In this document: positions 1 to 15,346 of the stretch, one piece after another
Layout of the letters: each line of letters opens with the position of its first letter
How positions within the stretch are numbered: the first letter of the stretch is position 1
Assembly (NCBI GenBank): GCA_018350325.1
Contig: JAEVLN010000015.1
Coordinates: 950,008-1,014,007 of the forward strand
DNA from: Globodera rostochiensis
Taxonomy: Eukaryota > Nematoda > Chromadorea > Rhabditida > Heteroderidae
Length of the DNA: 64,000 nucleotides
Direction: 5' to 3'
Program-made: the position numbers and the translations under genes
The notes under the pieces: model-generated
Seen by the model: only the letters and a program-made list of their open reading frames with translations
Database searches by the model: none
Told to the model about the DNA's origin: nothing

Positions 1-499
1 GACATAGAATTCTAACAATTTATCATATTTATACATGCATCGGGCTAATTGGTTCAATTCGAACGCTTATTTTACAATGTGGGGTTGCCCTGTAAGCGGT
101 GAACCATTAATACTCAAAAAGCACTCAAAAAGGACATAGAATTCTAACAATTTATCATATTTATACATGCATCGGGCTAATTGGTTCAATTCGAACGCTT
201 ATTTTACAATGTGGGGTTTCCCTGTAAGCGGTAGAACAATTAATACTCAAAAAGCACTCAAAAAGGACATAGAATTCTAACAATTTATCATATTTATACA
301 TGCATCGGGCTAATTGGCTCAATTCGAGCGCTTATTTTACAATGTGGGGCTGCCCTGTAAGCGGTGAACCATTAATACTCAAAAAGCACTCAAAATGGAC
401 ACAGAATTCTAACAATTTATCATATTTATACATGCATCGTGTTAATTGGTTCAATTCGAACGCTTATTTTACAATGTGGGGCGCGGTGAACCATTAATA

Positions 500-3400
500 C
501 TCAAAAAGCACTCAAAAAGGACATAGAATTCTAACAATTTATCATATTTATACATGCATCGGGTTAATTGGTTCAATTCGAACGCTTATTTTTCAATGTG
601 GGGTTGCCCTGTAAGCGGTGAACCATTAATACTCAAAAAGCACTCAAAATGGACATAGAATTCTAACAATTTATCATATTTATACATGCATCGTGTTAAT
701 TGGTTCAATTCGAACGCTTATTTTACAATGTGGGGCGCGGTGAACCATTAATACTCAAAAAGCACTCAAAATGGACATAGAATTCTAACAATTTATCATA
801 TTTATACATGCATCGGGTTAATTGGTTCAATTCGAACGCTTATTTTACAATGTGGGGTTTCCCTGTAAGCGGTAGAACAATTAATACTCAAAAAGCACTC
901 AAAAAGGACATAGAATTCTAACAATTTATCATATTTATACATGCATCGGGCTAATTGGCTCAATTCGAACGCTTATTTTACAATGTGGGGTTGCCCTGTA
1001 AGCGGTGAACCATTAATACTCAAAAAGCACTCAAAAAGGACATAGAATTCTAACAATTTATCATATTTATACATGCATCGGGTTAATTGGTTCAATTCGA
1101 ACGCTTATTTTACAATGTGGGGTTGCCCTGTAAGCGGTGAACCATTAATACTCAAAAAGGGGTTAATTGGTTCAATTCGAACGCTTATTTTACAATGTGG
1201 GGCGCGGTGAACCATTAATACTCAAAAAGCACACAAAATGGACATAGAATTCTAACAATTTATCATATTTATACATGCATCGGGTTAATTGGTTCAATTC
1301 GAACGCTTATTTTACAATGTGGGGTTTCCCTGTAAGCGGTAGAACAATTAATACTCAAAAAGCACTCAAAAAGGACATAGAATTCTAACAATTTATCATA
1401 TTTATACATGCATCGGGCTAATTGGCTCAATTCGAACGCTTATTTTACAATGTGGGGTTGCCCTGTAAGCGGTGAACCATTAATACTCAAAAAGCACTCA
1501 AAAAGGACATAGAATTCTAACAATTTATCATATTTATACATGCATCGGGCTAATTGGTTCAATTCGAACGCTTATTTTACAATGTGGGGTTGCCCTGTAA
1601 GCGGTGAACCATTAATACTCAAAAAGCACTCAAAAAGGACATAGAATTCTAACAATTTATCATATTTATACATGCATCGGGCTAATTGGTTCAATTCGAA
1701 CGCTTATTTTACAATGTGGGGTTTCCCTGTAAGCGGTAGAACAATTAATACTCAAAAAGCACTCAAAAAGGACATAGAATTCTAACAATTTATCATATTT
1801 ATACATGCATCGGGCTAATTGGTTCAATTCGAACGCTTATTTTACAATGTGGGGTTTCCCTGTAAGCGGTAGAACAATTAATACTCAAAAAGCACTCAAA
1901 AAGGACATAGAATTCTAACAATTTATCATATTTATACATGCATCGGGTTAATTGGCTCAATTCGAACGCTTGTTTTACAATGTGGGGTTGCCCTGTAAGC
2001 GGTGAACCATTAATACTCAAAAAGCACTCAAAATGGACATAGAATTCTAACAATTTATCATATTTATACATGCATCGGGTTAATTGGTTCAATTCGAACG
2101 CTTATTTTACAATGTGGGGTTGCCCTGTAAGCGGTGAACCATTAATACTCAAAAAGCACTCAAAATGGACATAGAATTCTAACAATTTATCATATTTATA
2201 CAAGCATCGGGTTAATTGGTTCAAATCGAACGCTTATTTTACAATGTGGGGTTGCCCTGTAAGCGGTGAACCATTAATACTCAAAAAGCACTCAAAAAGG
2301 ACATAGAATTCTAACAATTTATCATATTTATACATGCATCGGGCTAATTGGCTCAATTCGAACGCTTATTTTACAATGTGGGGTTGCCCTGTAAGCGGTG
2401 AACCATTAATACTCAAAAAGCACTCAAAAAGGACATAGAATTCTAACAATTTATCATATTTATACATGCATCGGGCTAATTGGTTCAATTCGAACGCTTA
2501 TTTTACAATGTGGGGTTTCCCTGTAAGCGGTAGAACAATTAATACTCAAAAAGCACTCAAAAAGGACATCGAATTCTAACAATTTATCATATTTATACAT
2601 GCATCGGGCTAATTGGCTCAATTCGAGCGCTTATTTTACAATGTGGGGCGCGGTGAACCATTAATACTCAAAAAGCACTCAAAATGGACATAGAATTCTA
2701 ACAATTTATCATATTTATACATGCATCGGGCTAATTGGCTCAATTCGAACGCTTATTTTACAATGTGGGTTGCCCTGTAAGCGGTGAACCATTAATACTC
2801 AAAAAGCACTCAAAATGGACATAGAATTCTAACAATTTATCATATTTATACGTGCATCGGGTTAATTGGTTCAATTCGAACGCTTATTTTACAATGTGGG
2901 GTTGCCCTGTAAGCGGTGAACCATTAATACTCAAAAAGCACTCAAAATGGACATAGAATTCTAACAATTTATCATATTTATACATGCATCGGGTTAATTG
3001 GTTCAATTCGAACGCTTATTTTACAATGTGGGGTTTCCCTGTAAGCGGTAGAACAATTAATACTCAAAAAGCACTCAAAAAGGACATAGAATTCTAACAA
3101 TTTATCATATTTATACATGCATCGGGTTAATTGGTTCAATTCGAACGCTTATTTTACAATGTGGGGTTGCCCTGTAAGCGGTGAACCATTAATACTCAAA
3201 AAGCACTCAAAATGGACATAGAATTCTAACAATTTATCATATTTATACATGCATCGTGTTAATTGGTTCAATTCGAACGCTTATTTTACAATGTGGGGCG
3301 CGGTGAACCATTAATACTCAAAAAGCACTCAAAATGGACATAGAATTCTAACAATTTATCATATTTATACATGCATCGGGTTAATTGGTTCAATTCGAAC

Positions 3401-5594
3401 GCTTATTTTACAATGTGGGGTTTCCCTGTAAGCGGTAGAACAATTAATACTCAAAAAGCACTCAAAAAGGACATAGAATTCTAACAATTTATCATATTTA
3501 TACATGCATCGGGCTAATTGGCTCAATTCGAACGCTTATTTTACAATGTGGGGTTGCCCTGTAAGCGGTGAACCATTAATACTCAAAAAGCACTCAAAAA
3601 GGACATAGAATTCTAACAATTTATCATATTTATACATGCATCGGGTTAATTGGTTCAATTCGAACGCTTATTTTACAATGTGGGGTTGCCCTGTAAGCGG
3701 TGAACCATTAATACTCAAAAAGGGGTTAATTGGTTCAATTCGAACGCTTATTTTACAATGTGGGGCGCGGTGAACCATTAATACTCAAAAAGCACTCAAA
3801 ATGGACATAGAATTCTAACAATTTATCATATTTATACATGCATCGGGTTAATTGGTTCAATTCGAACGCTTATTTTACAATGTGGGGTTTCCCTGTAAGC
3901 GGTAGAACAATTAATACTCAAAAAGCACTCAAAAAGGACATAGAATTCTAACAATTTATCATATTTATACATGCATCGGGCTAATTGGCTCAATTCGAAC
4001 GCTTATTTTACAATGTGGGGTTGCCCTGTAAGCGGTGAACCATTAATACTCAAAAAGCACTCAAAAAGGACATAGAATTCTAACAATTTATCATATTTAT
4101 ACATGCATCGGGCTAATTGGTTCAATTCGAACGCTTATTTTACAATGTGGGGTTGCCCTGTAAGCGGTGAACCATTAATACTCAAAAAGCACTCAAAAAG
4201 GACATAGAATTCTAACAATTTATCATATTTATACATGCATCGGGCTAATTGGTTCAATTCGAACGCTTATTTTACAATGTGGGGTTTCCCTGTAAGCGGT
4301 AGAACAATTAATACTCAAAAAGCACTCAAAAAGGACATAGAATTCTAACAATTTATCATATTTATACATGCATCGGGCTAATTGGTTCAATTCGAACGCT
4401 TATTTTACAATGTGGGGTTTCCCTGTAAGCGGTAGAACAATTAATACTCAAAAAGCACTCAAAAAGGACATAGAATTCTAACAATTTATCATATTTATAC
4501 ATGCATCGGGTTAATTGGCTCAATTCGAACGCTTGTTTTACAATGTGGGGTTGCCCTGTAAGCGGTGAACCATTAATACTCAAAAAGCACTCAAAATGGA
4601 CATAGAATTCTAACAATTTATCATATTTATACATGCATCGGGTTAATTGGTTCAATTCGAACGCTTATTTTACAATGTGGGGTTGCCCTGTAAGCGGTGA
4701 ACCATTAATACTCAAAAAGCACTCAAAATGAGACATAGAATTCTAACAATTTATCATATTTATACAAGCATCGGGTTAATTGGTTCAAATCGAACGCTTA
4801 TTTTACAATGTGGGGTTGCCCTGTAAGCGGTGAACCATTAATACTCAAAAAGCACTCAAAAAGGACATAGAATTCTAACAATTTATCATATTTATACATG
4901 CATCGGGCTAATTGGCTCAATTCGAACGCTTATTTTACAATGTGGGGTTGCCCTGTAAGCGGTGAACCATTAATACTCAAAAAGCACTCAAAAAGGACAT
5001 AGAATTCTAACAATTTATCATATTTATACATGCATCGGGCTAATTGGTTCAATTCGAACGCTTATTTTACAATGTGGGGTTTCCCTGTAAGCGGTAGAAC
5101 AATTAATACTCAAAAAGCACTCAAAAAGGACATCGAATTCTAACAATTTATCATATTTATACATGCATCGGGCTAATTGGCTCAATTCGAGCGCTTATTT
5201 TACAATGTGGGGCGCGGTGAACCATTAATACTCAAAAAGCACTCAAAATGGACATAGAATTCTAACAATTTATCATATTTATACATGCATCGGGCTAATT
5301 GGCTCAATTCGAACGCTTATTTTACAATGTGGGTTGCCCTGTAAGCGGTGAACCATTAATACTCAAAAAGCACTCAAAATGGACATAGAATTCTAACAAT
5401 TTATCATATTTATACGTGCATCGGGTTAATTGGTTCAATTCGAACGCTTATTTTACAATGTGGGGTTGCCCTGTAAGCGGTGAACCATTAATACTCAAAA
5501 AGCACTCAAAATGGACATAGAATTCTAACAATTTATCATATTTATACATGCATCGGGTTAATTGGTTCAATTCGAACGCTTATTTTACAATGTG
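500..5594. repeat. Higher-order repeat, two copies of 2,563 bp
   Basis: Positions about 500-3030 and 3063-5594 are two adjacent, nearly identical blocks of about 20 monomers with the same order of A, B and C variants. Landmarks shift by exactly 2,563 bp. A truncated monomer junction (CTCAAAAAGGGGTTAATT) lies at 1151 and 3714, and the GGTTCAAATCG variant near 2220 recurs near 4783. A one-base insertion at about 4730 moves the later offset to 2,564. The blocks diverge where the left copy has a type B monomer (3031) and the right a type A (5595). Confidence 0.85.
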
Positions 5595-5879
5595 GGGTTG
5601 CCCTGTAAGCGGTGAACCATTAATACTCAAAAAGCACTCAAAATGGACATAGAATTCTAACAATTTATCATATTTATACATGCATCGGGTTAATTGGTTC
5701 AATTCGAACGCTTATTTTACAATGTGGGGTTGCCCTGTAAGCGGTGAACCATTAATACTCAAAAAGCACTCAAAAAGGACATAGAATTCTAACAATTTAT
5801 CATATTTATACATGCATCGGGCTAATTGGCTCAATTCGAACGCTTATTTTACAATGTGGGGTTGCCCTGTAAGCGGTGA

Positions 5880-8820
5880 ACCATTAATACTCAAAAAGCA
5901 CTCAAAAAGGACATAGAATTCTAACAATTTATCATATTTATACATGCATCGGGTTAATTGGTTCAATTCGAACGCTTATTTTACAATGTGGGGTTGCCCT
6001 GTAAGCGGTGAACCATTAATACTCAAAAAGCACTCAAAAAGGACATAGAATTCTAACAATTTATCATATTTATACATGCATCGTGTTAATTGGTTCAATT
6101 CGAACGCTTATTTTACAATGTGGGGCGCGGTGAACCATTAATACTCAAAAAGCACTCAAAATGGACATAGAATTCTAACAATTTATCATATTTATACATG
6201 CATCGGGCTAATTGGCTCAATTCGAACGCTTATTTTACAATGTGGGGTTGCCCTGTAAGCGGTGAACCATTAATACTCAAAAAGCACTCAAAAAGGACAT
6301 AGAATTCTAACAATTTATCATATTTATACATGCATCGGGCTAATTGGCTCAATTCGAACGCTTATTTTACAATGTGGGGTTGCCCTGTAAGCGGTGAACC
6401 ATTAATACTCAAAAAGCACTCAAAATGGACATAGAATTCTAACAATTTATCATATTTATACATGCATCGGGTTAATTGGTTCAATTCGAACGCTTATTTT
6501 ACAATGTGGGGTTGCCCTGTAAGCGGTGAACCATTAATACTCAAAAAGCACTCAAAATGGACATAGAATTCTAACAATTTATCATATTTATACATGCATC
6601 GGGTTAATTGGTTCAATTCGAACGCTTATTTTACAATGTGGGGTTTCCCTGTAAGCGGTAGAACAATTAATACTCAAAAAGCACTCAAAAAGGACATAGA
6701 ATTCTAACAATTTATCATATTTATACATGCATCGGGCTAATTGGCTCAATTCGAACGCTTATTTTACAATGTGGGGTTGCCCTGTAAGCGGTGAACCATT
6801 AATACTCAAAAAGCACTCAAAAAGGACATAGAATTCTAACAATTTATCAAATTTATACATGCATCGGGTTAATTGGCTCAATTCGAACGCTTGTTTTACA
6901 ATGTGGGGTTTCCCTGTAAGCGGTAGAACAATTAATACTCAAAAAGCACTCAAAATGGACATAGAATTCTAACAATTTATCATATTTATACGTGCATCGG
7001 GTTAATTGGTTCAATTCGAACGCTTATTTTACAATGTGGGGTTGCCCTGTAAGCGGTGAACCATTAATACTCAAAAAGCACTCAAAATGGACATAGAATT
7101 CTAACAATTTATCATATTTATACATGCATCGGGTTAATTGGTTCAATTCGAACGCTTATTTTACAATGTGGGGTTGCCCTGTAAGCGGTGAACCATTAAT
7201 ACTCAAAAAGCACTCAAAAAGCACTCAAAATGGACATAGAATTCTAACAATTTATCATATTTATACAAGCATCGGGTTAATTGGTTCAATTCGAACGCTT
7301 ATTTTACAATGTGGGGTTGCCCTGTAAGCGGTGAACCATTAATACTCAAAAAGCACTCAAAAAGGACATAGAATTCTAACAATTTATCATATTTATACAT
7401 GCATCGGGTTAATTGGTTCAATTCGAACGCTTATTTTACAATGTGGGGTTGCCCTGTAAGCGGTGAACCATTAATACTCAAAAAGCACTCAAAAAGGACA
7501 TAGAATTCTAACAATTTATCATATTTATACATGCATCGTGTTAATTGGTTCAATTCGAACGCTTATTTTACAATGTGGGGCGCGGTGAACCATTAATACT
7601 CAAAAAGCACTCAAAATGGACATAGAATTCTAACAATTTATCATATTTATACATGCATCGGGCTAATTGGCTCAATTCGAACGCTTATTTTACAATGTGG
7701 GGTTGCCCTGTAAGCGGTGAACCATTAATACTCAAAAAGCACTCAAAAAGGACATAGAATTCTAACAATTTATCATATTTATACATGCATCGGGCTAATT
7801 GGCTCAATTCGAACGCTTATTTTACAATGTGGGGTTGCCCTGTAAGCGGTGAACCATTAATACTCAAAAAGCACTCAAAATGGACATAGAATTCTAACAA
7901 TTTATCATATTTATACATGCATCGGGTTAATTGGTTCAATTCGAACGCTTATTTTACAATGTGGGGTTGCCCTGTAAGCGGTGAACCATTAATACTCAAA
8001 AAGCACTCAAAATGGACATAGAATTCTAACAATTTATCATATTTATACATGCATCGGGTTAATTGGTTCAATTCGAACGCTTATTTTACAATGTGGGGTT
8101 TCCCTGTAAGCGGTAGAACAATTAATACTCAAAAAGCACTCAAAAAGGACATAGAATTCTAACAATTTATCATATTTATACATGCATCGGGCTAATTGGC
8201 TCAATTCGAACGCTTATTTTACAATGTGGGGTTGCCCTGTAAGCGGTGAACCATTAATACTCAAAAAGCACTCAAAAAGGACATAGAATTCTAACAATTT
8301 ATCAAATTTATACATGCATCGGGTTAATTGGCTCAATTCGAACGCTTGTTTTACAATGTGGGGTTTCCCAGTAAGCGGTAGAACAATTAATACTCAAAAA
8401 GCACTCAAAATGGACATAGAATTCTAACAATTTATCATATTTATACGTGCATCGGGTTAATTGGTTCAATTCGAACGCTTATTTTACAATGTGGGGTTGC
8501 CCTGTAAGCGGTGAACCATTAATACTCAAAAAGCACTCAAAATGGACATAGAATTCTAACAATTTATCATATTTATACATGCATCGGGTTAATTGGTTCA
8601 ATTCGAACGCTTATTTTACAATGTGGGGTTGCCCTGTAAGCGGTGAACCATTAATACTCAAAAAGCACTCAAAATGGACATAGAATTCTAACAATTTATC
8701 ATATTTATACAAGCATCGGGTTAATTGGTTCAATTCGAACGCTTATTTTACAATGTGGGGTTGCCCTGTAAGCGGTGAACCATTAATACTCAAAAAGCAC
8801 TCAAAAAGGACATAGAATTC
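5880..8820. repeat. Higher-order repeat, two copies of ~1,455 bp
   Basis: A second block of about 11 monomers is duplicated with an offset of 1,455 bp. The rare variant ATCAAATTTA occurs at 6846 and 8301, and the order of flanking monomers matches. A 12-bp duplication of AGCACTCAAAA at about 7210 is found only in the left copy and changes the later offset to 1,443. Part of the same block recurs again near 9400-9700, so this part of the array has been duplicated more than once. Confidence 0.75.
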
Positions 8821-11800
8821 TAACAATTTATCATATTTATACATGCATCGGGCTAATTGGCTCAATTCGAACGCTTATTTTACAATGTGGGGTTTCCCTG
8901 TAAGCGGTGAACCATTAATACTCAAAAAGCACTCAAAAAGGACATAGAATTCTAACAATTTATCATATTTATACATGCATCGGGCTAATTGGCTCAATTC
9001 GAACGCTTATTTTACAATGTGGGGTTGCTCTGTAAGCGGTGAACCATTAATACTCAAAAAGCACTCAAAATGGACATAGAATTCTAACAATTTATCATAT
9101 TTATACATGCATCGGGTTAATTGGTTCAATTCGAACGCTTATTTTACAATGTGGGGTTTCCCTGTAAGCGGTAGAACAATTAATACTCAAAAAGCACTCA
9201 AAAAGGACATAGAATTCTAACAATTTATCATATTTATACATGCATCGGGCTAATTGGCTCAATTCGAACGCTTATTTTACAATGTGGGGTTGCCCTGTAA
9301 GCGGTGAACCATTAATACTCAAAAAGCACTCAAAAAGGACATAGAATTCTAACAATTTATCATATTTATACATGCATCGGGTTAATTGGCTCAATTCGAA
9401 CGCTTGTTTTACAATGTGGGGTTGCCCTGTAAGCGGTAGAACAATTAATACTCAAAAAGCACTCAAAATGGACATAGAATTCTAACAATTTATCATATTT
9501 ATACGTGCATCGGGTTAATTGGTTCAATTCGAACGCTTATTTTACAATGTGGGGTTGCCCTGTAAGCGGTGAACCATTAATACTCAAAAGCACTCAAAAT
9601 GGACATAGAATTCTAACAATTTATCATATTTATACAAGCATCGGGTTAATTGGTTCAATTCGAACGCTTATTTTACAATGTGGGGTTGCCCTGTAAGCGG
9701 TGAACCATTAATACTCAAAAAGCACTCAAAAAGGACATAGAATTCTAACAATTTATCATATTTATACATGCATCGGGCTAATTGGCTCAATTCGAACGCT
9801 TATTTTACAATGTGGGGTTGCCCTGTAAGCGGTGAACCATTAATACTCAAAAAGCACTCAAAAAGGACATAGAATTCTAACAATTTATCATATTTATACA
9901 TGCATCGGGCTAATTGGTTCAATTCGAACGCTTATTTTACAATGTGGGGTTTCCCTGTAAGCGGTAGAACAATTAATACTCAAAAAGCACTCAAAAAGGA
10001 CATAGAATTCTAACAATTTATCATATTTATACATGCATCGGGCTAATTGGCTCAATTCGAGCGCTTATTTTACAATGTGGGGCGCGGTGAACCATTAATA
10101 CTCAAAAAGCACTCAAAATGGACATAGAATTCTAACAATTTATCATATTTATACATGCATCGGGCTAATTGGCTCAATTCGAACGCTTATTTTACAATGT
10201 GGGTTGCCCTGTAAGCGGTGAACCATTAATACTCAAAAAGCACTCAAAATGGACATAGAATTCTAACAATTTATCATATTTATACGTGCATCGGGTTAAT
10301 TGGTTCAATTCGAACGCTTATTTTACAATGTGGGGTTGCCCTGTAAGCGGTGAACCATTAATACTCAAAAAGCACTCAAAATGGACATAGAATTCTAACA
10401 ATTTATCATATTTATACATGCATCGGGTTAATTGGTTCAATTCGAACGCTTATTTTACAATGTGGGGTTGCCCTGTAAGCGGTGAACCATTAATACTCAA
10501 AAAGCACTCAAAATGGACATAGAATTCTAACAATTTATCATATTTATACAAGCATCGGGTTAATTGGTTCAATTCGAACGCTTATTTTACAATGTGGGGT
10601 TTCCCTGTAAGCGGTAGAACAATTAATACTCAAAAAGCACTCAAAAAGGACATAGAATTCTAACAATTTATCATATTTATACATGCATCGGGTTAATTGG
10701 TTCAATTCGAACGCTTATTTTACAATGTGGGGTTGCCCTGTAAGCGGTGAACCATTAATACTCAAAAAGCACTCAAAAAGGACATAGAATTATAACAATT
10801 TATCATATTTATACATGCATCGGGCTAATTGGCTCAATTCGAACGCTTATTTTACAATGTGGGGTTGCCCTGTAAGCGGTGAACCATTAATACTCAAAAA
10901 GCACTCAAAATGGACATAGAATTCTAACAATTTATCATATTTATACATGCATCGGGCTAATTGGCTCAATTCGAACGCTTATTTTACAATGTGGGGTTGC
11001 CCTGTAAGCGGTGAACCATTAATACTCAAAAAGCACTCAAAAAGGACATAGAATTCTAACAATTTATCATATTTATACATGCATCGTGTTAATTGGTTCA
11101 ATTCGAACGCTTATTTTACAATGTGGGGCGCGGTGAACCATTAATACTCAAAAAGCACTCAAAATGGACATAGAATTCTAACAATTTATCATATTTATAC
11201 ATGCATCGGGTTAATTGGTTCAATTCGAACGCTTATTTTACAATGTGGGGTTGCCCTGTAAGCGGTGAACCATTAATACTCAAAAAGCACTCAAAAAGGA
11301 CATAGAATTCTAACAATTTATCATATTTATACATGCATCGGGCTAATTGGCTCAATTCGAACGCTTATTTTACAATGTGGGGTTGCCCTGTAAGCGGTGA
11401 ACCATTAATACTCAAAAAGCACTCAAAATGGACATAGAATTCTAACAATTTATCATATTTATACATGCATCGGGTTAATTGGTTCAATTCGAACGCTTAT
11501 TTTACAATGTGGGGTTGCCCTGTAAGCGGTGAACCATTAATACTCAAAAAGCACTCAAAAAGGACATAGAATTCTAACAATTTATCATATTTATACATGC
11601 ATCGGGTTAATTGGTTCAATTCGAACGCTTATTTTACAATGTGGGGTTTCCCTGTAAGCGGTAGAACAATTAATACTCAAAAAGCACTCAAAAAGGACAT
11701 AGAATTCTAACAATTTATCATATTTATACATGCATCGGGCTAATTGGCTCAATTCGAACGCTTATTTTACAATGTGGGGTTTCCCTGTAAGCGGTAGAAC

Positions 11801-12169
11801 AATTAATACTCAAAAAGCACTCAAAAAGGACATAGAATTCTAACAATTTATCATATTTATACATGCATCGGGTTAATTGGCTCAATTCGAACGCTTGTTT
11901 TACAATGTGGGGTTTCCCTGTAAGCGGTAGAACAATTAATACTCAAAAAGCACTCAAAAAGGACATAGAATTCTAACAATTTATCATATTTATACATGCA
12001 TCGGGTTAATTGGCTCAATTCGAACGCTTGTTTTACAATGTGGGGTTTCCCTGTAAGCGGTAGAACAATTAATACTCAAAAAGCACTCAAAATGGAAATA
12101 GAAAATTCTAACAATTTATCATATTTATACATGCATCGGGCTAATTGGCTCAATTCGAACGCTTGTTTT

Positions 12170-12375
12170 GATTAAATCGTTTAAATAAAAAGTTATATGT
12201 GAGAACGGATCGGGTTCCCTACCAATGCCTTTTTTGGATTACTGGGGATTGTGATTTGGGCGGGATCTCGACCGAAACCTAGCACCAAGCGAATAAATTT
12301 GTTTCTAAGAAACAGTATTAACGTATTAATTTATTAACGGGATTCCTTATTCAAAATAAATTCGAGTGTGTGCCG
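12170..12375. other. Spacer between satellite and wars-2
   Basis: This is 206 bp of AT-rich single-copy-looking DNA between the degraded last satellite monomer and the 3' end of the minus-strand wars-2 gene. It should contain the wars-2 3' UTR. I see no gene in it. Confidence 0.6.
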
Positions 12376-13913
<1,538 letters not shown>

Positions 13914-14045
13914 TTTGCAAAAGGGAGAGAGAGCATTTATTACACAAAATTGATGGCTTGAAGAGCAAATTAAAAGAAAATTTTGAAAAAAACAACAAAT
14001 ATAAAAAGGCATTGCAGAATAGACAATTTGTTATTATTATTATTA

Positions 14046-15106
14046 TTAGAGATTCAGTGGAAAAATGATTCGATGTAAAGGAAATTTGACGCGACAAAAG
14101 GGACATTCGATGAACGCGGCGCTGTTGCCTTTGTCGCGTGAGCAGAGACTGACCAAACAGTCGGAGCAGAGCAAATGGCCGCAGGGGAAACAGACGGGAC
14201 GACGGACTTTGTTGAGTTTTGTCGAGCAAATTTTGCAGAAAAACTCCTGCAAATTTTTGGTAAAGAAAAAGTTTAAATAAAAATGATTAATTGTAAAACA
14301 AAATCATTAAACTTACGCTCTTATGCGATCGTTCATCACAAACAGCCACCGACTGCTGTTTAACAAGCTTAGCAATGCTGGACATCAACACAACGGCAAA
14401 TTGAGCCAAAGTGGCAAAACCAATCAGTTGGAACAGTATAGGAGGCACCTTCGAGTAACAAAATGATACGAATGAATGGAATAATACGCTTTTTGAATTA
14501 CCGAATTGAGTTGGGGCCGTAGGCTCAGATATCGAATTGACGACAAGCGCTTGCTGAGCCGGAGATAAAAGGAATTGAACAGAAAAAACCAAGCGGAATG
14601 AATGTGATGAATGCCGAAGACCGCACTAAACACAAAAAGTTAAATTAAAAGGGGCTCCAAATAAACTTAAGCTGCAAAATTGTTTGGTGGACGAGCGGGT
14701 GTTGTGTTGTCATTGCCATGATCAGCACATTGAGCAACGGGGCCTGGACAACAAATTCGGCGAGTACCAACAGCAACCGGCTCGCAAGTCTGGGAAAACG
14801 ACCGTCGGCGCCGACTTGCACGAGGCCAACATACTCCTCGCCGACTGTTTGTCGCACTTAAAACCGCTGCGATTGGGGGGTTTAAAGCAATCACTACGCC
14901 AACTCACCGCGCAAATTCGTCGCCGTAAGGTAAATGAGACTCGCCACGGCCGGCAGCCATCGATGCCACCGCATCCAAACGCGCTCCCCAAAAAGTCGCA
15001 GCACGCAGTCAGACATTTTGTCATAAATGCGTCGCATTTGCTCTTCGTCCCGTCTTTGTGCGGTGAGCTGCTCGGAAGCGTCGGCCACGGCAAAAGAATA
15101 CGCCAT
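14046..15106 (-). CDS. pex10: Peroxisome biogenesis factor 10 (RING E3 ligase)
   Basis: PEX10 is an integral peroxisomal membrane protein of the PEX2/10/12 ubiquitin ligase that recycles the import receptor PEX5. The N-terminal exon contains EEQMRRIYDKMSDCVLRLFG and the membrane segment WLPAVASLIYLTATN. The next has the family motif TVGEEYVGLVQV. Further hydrophobic segments follow (FQLIGFATLAQFAVVLMSS). The C-terminal exon holds a complete C3HC4 RING, starting CKIC, with PCGHLLCSDC in the centre and CPFC at the end. I chose the ATG at 15,106, which gives MAYSFAVADAS. It lies 241 bp beyond prmt-5 and 132 bp before wars-2 on the same strand, which fits an operon. Identity is strong from the combined membrane part and RING. 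Confidence 0.88.
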
Positions 15107-15346
15107 TTCACTGTCACACACACCTCACTTTTTACCGGTGGTTAAAAAAGGCGAATTCGCTAATTAGTAATTGATCAAACAAAGTGCTCGAAATGCGAAT
15201 GGATTCATTTGTTGTGAGAGAGAGAGATTCATTCATCCATTTGAAATAATAAATAAATTGTAAAATTCTGAAACAATTTGAAGATAACAACCATAAACAA
15301 AATATTCAAAAAAAAGATCATCGGGTAAATCCATCACCACCCAACA

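Larger units (their letters stand above)
1..12169. repeat. Tandem satellite array, ~132-bp monomer
   Basis: The first 12.2 kb is an uninterrupted head-to-tail array of an AT-rich monomer. Monomers start at 1, 133 and 266, and there are roughly 92 copies. Nearly every monomer carries an EcoRI site (GAATTC) and an ATGCAT palindrome. Three variants are mixed. Type A is about 132 bp with TTGCCCTGTAAGCGGTGAACC. Type B is about 133 bp with TTTCCCTGTAAGCGGTAGAAC. Type C is about 122 bp, where an 11-base stretch is replaced by one C, giving GGGGCGCGGTGAACC. Copies differ by only a few bases, so the array is young or kept homogeneous. The last monomer is degraded and stops at about 12,169. The short reading frames inside recur with the repeat and are not genes. 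The left end lies outside the window. Confidence 0.98.

Noticed and set aside
1799..9696. Short open frames of 60-97 residues inside the satellite
   Set aside because: They recur with the repeat period and reflect its sequence only; no known protein is encoded.
1..12169. CRISPR-like regular repeats
   Set aside because: The repeats are directly adjacent monomers of ~132 bp with no unique spacers, in eukaryotic DNA. This is a satellite.
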